46,132 bases of DNA from Porticoccaceae bacterium (GTDB taxonomy: Bacteria > Pseudomonadota > Gammaproteobacteria > Pseudomonadales > Porticoccaceae), in NCBI GenBank assembly GCA_029238255.1, contig JAQWGK010000070.1, positions 1-46,132 of the forward strand. Reading direction: 5' to 3'. The translations under genes were made by a program, and so were the position numbers. Positions 45,960-46,132 of the stretch are shown one piece after another (within the stretch, counting starts at the first letter, position 1; each line of letters begins with the position of its first letter). The notes under the pieces were generated by a model, which had not been told where the DNA came from, searched no databases, and saw nothing but the letters and a program-made list of their open reading frames with translations.

Positions 45960-46132
45960 AATTTTTCGCCAAACTGCAGTGGCAGTGTATTAACCCGGAA
46001 ATCGATAGCTTTATTTTTCGACAGTTTGAGTTTAACCCGACCATCCTGAGGTACGCGACGCTCGGAAATATCCATACGCGACATGACCTTTAGTCGAGCA
46101 GCTCTCCCTCCGTCACGACCTCGAAAATGAAC
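45960..46132 (-). pseudogene. pilB: pilB upstream part, frameshifted and cut by the window edge
   Basis: The minus-strand frame ending near 45960 reads [20 protein letters not shown] followed by a [18 protein letters not shown] region and FGEK, which is standard PilB. After GEK the frame breaks: the DNA has GAAAAATTGTGCTG where GAAAAAATTGTGCTG would give EKIVLRILD and join the downstream part. One A is missing from a homopolymer (plus-strand T5 at 45962-45966). The gene's 5' end lies beyond 46132. The break is a sequencing or assembly error or a true mutation. Confidence 0.75.

Noticed and set aside
45955-45975. Programmed -1 frameshift in pilB
   Set aside because: The site GAAAAATTG is not a classic A-AAA-AAG heptamer, no stimulatory stem was evident, and PilB is not known to use recoding. 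A base deletion or sequencing error is simpler.

Overview
The window is a chromosomal segment of a Gram-negative gammaproteobacterium. Evidence for this is an LPS gene (lpxC), a TonB-dependent outer-membrane receptor, EpmB, SecA with a C-terminal zinc tail, YacG, type IV pilus genes pilB/pilC/pilD, and the order rnpB-mraZ-rsmH-ftsL-ftsI-murE-murF-mraY-murD-ftsW-murG-murC-ddl-ftsQ-ftsA-ftsZ-lpxC-M23 peptidase-secA. Gene style and the chromosomal repeats suggest a marine lineage of the Cellvibrionales/SAR92 type. That placement is inference, not proof.

Layout. 1-700 is an AT-rich stretch with one secreted hypothetical protein and a doubtful second small ORF. 950-4496 is a compact four-gene unit: SxtJ-like membrane protein, a 49-residue DUF5989/SxtK-like membrane peptide, a NodU/CmcH-type carbamoyltransferase and a membrane-anchored SGNH hydrolase. 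It is probably a surface or extracytoplasmic glycan or small-molecule modification module. The carbamoyltransferase has no ATG, GTG or TTG at its conserved N-terminus and appears to start at ATT. 4524-6955 holds an exported SMP-30-like beta-propeller protein and a medium-chain dehydrogenase, followed by a two-way terminator and a convergent 841-residue TonB-dependent receptor. 9756-12852 holds epmB (-), tadA (+) and mltF (-). 13002-17184 holds purL and a DUF5062 gene.

17185-17815 is a gene-free region with three kinds of repeat: a 26-bp tandem repeat and two long imperfect palindromes. RNase P RNA follows at 17816-18198. The dcw cluster runs from 18526 to 35281. It has a recognisable promoter and MraZ operator (10-bp-spaced TGG(G/C) boxes), almost continuous ATGA/TAATG overlaps, and no murB. 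lpxC, an envelope M23 peptidase in the place where enterobacteria carry secM, secA, argJ and a MutT-type nudix gene continue on the same strand to 41920.

From 41938 to the right edge the minus strand carries the type IV pilus block (pilB-pilC-pilD) followed by coaE and yacG, the order common in Pseudomonas-like genomes. pilB is cut by the window edge and carries an apparent one-base deletion in an A/T homopolymer near 45962-45966. This is either a sequencing or assembly error near a contig end or a real lesion.

Most of the window is conserved housekeeping sequence. The parts that repay attention are the SxtJ/DUF5989/carbamoyltransferase/SGNH unit with its apparent ATT start, the MraZ operator, the repeat-rich region before rnpB, the duplicated start region of the TonB receptor, and the tandemly expanded acidic loop in SecA.
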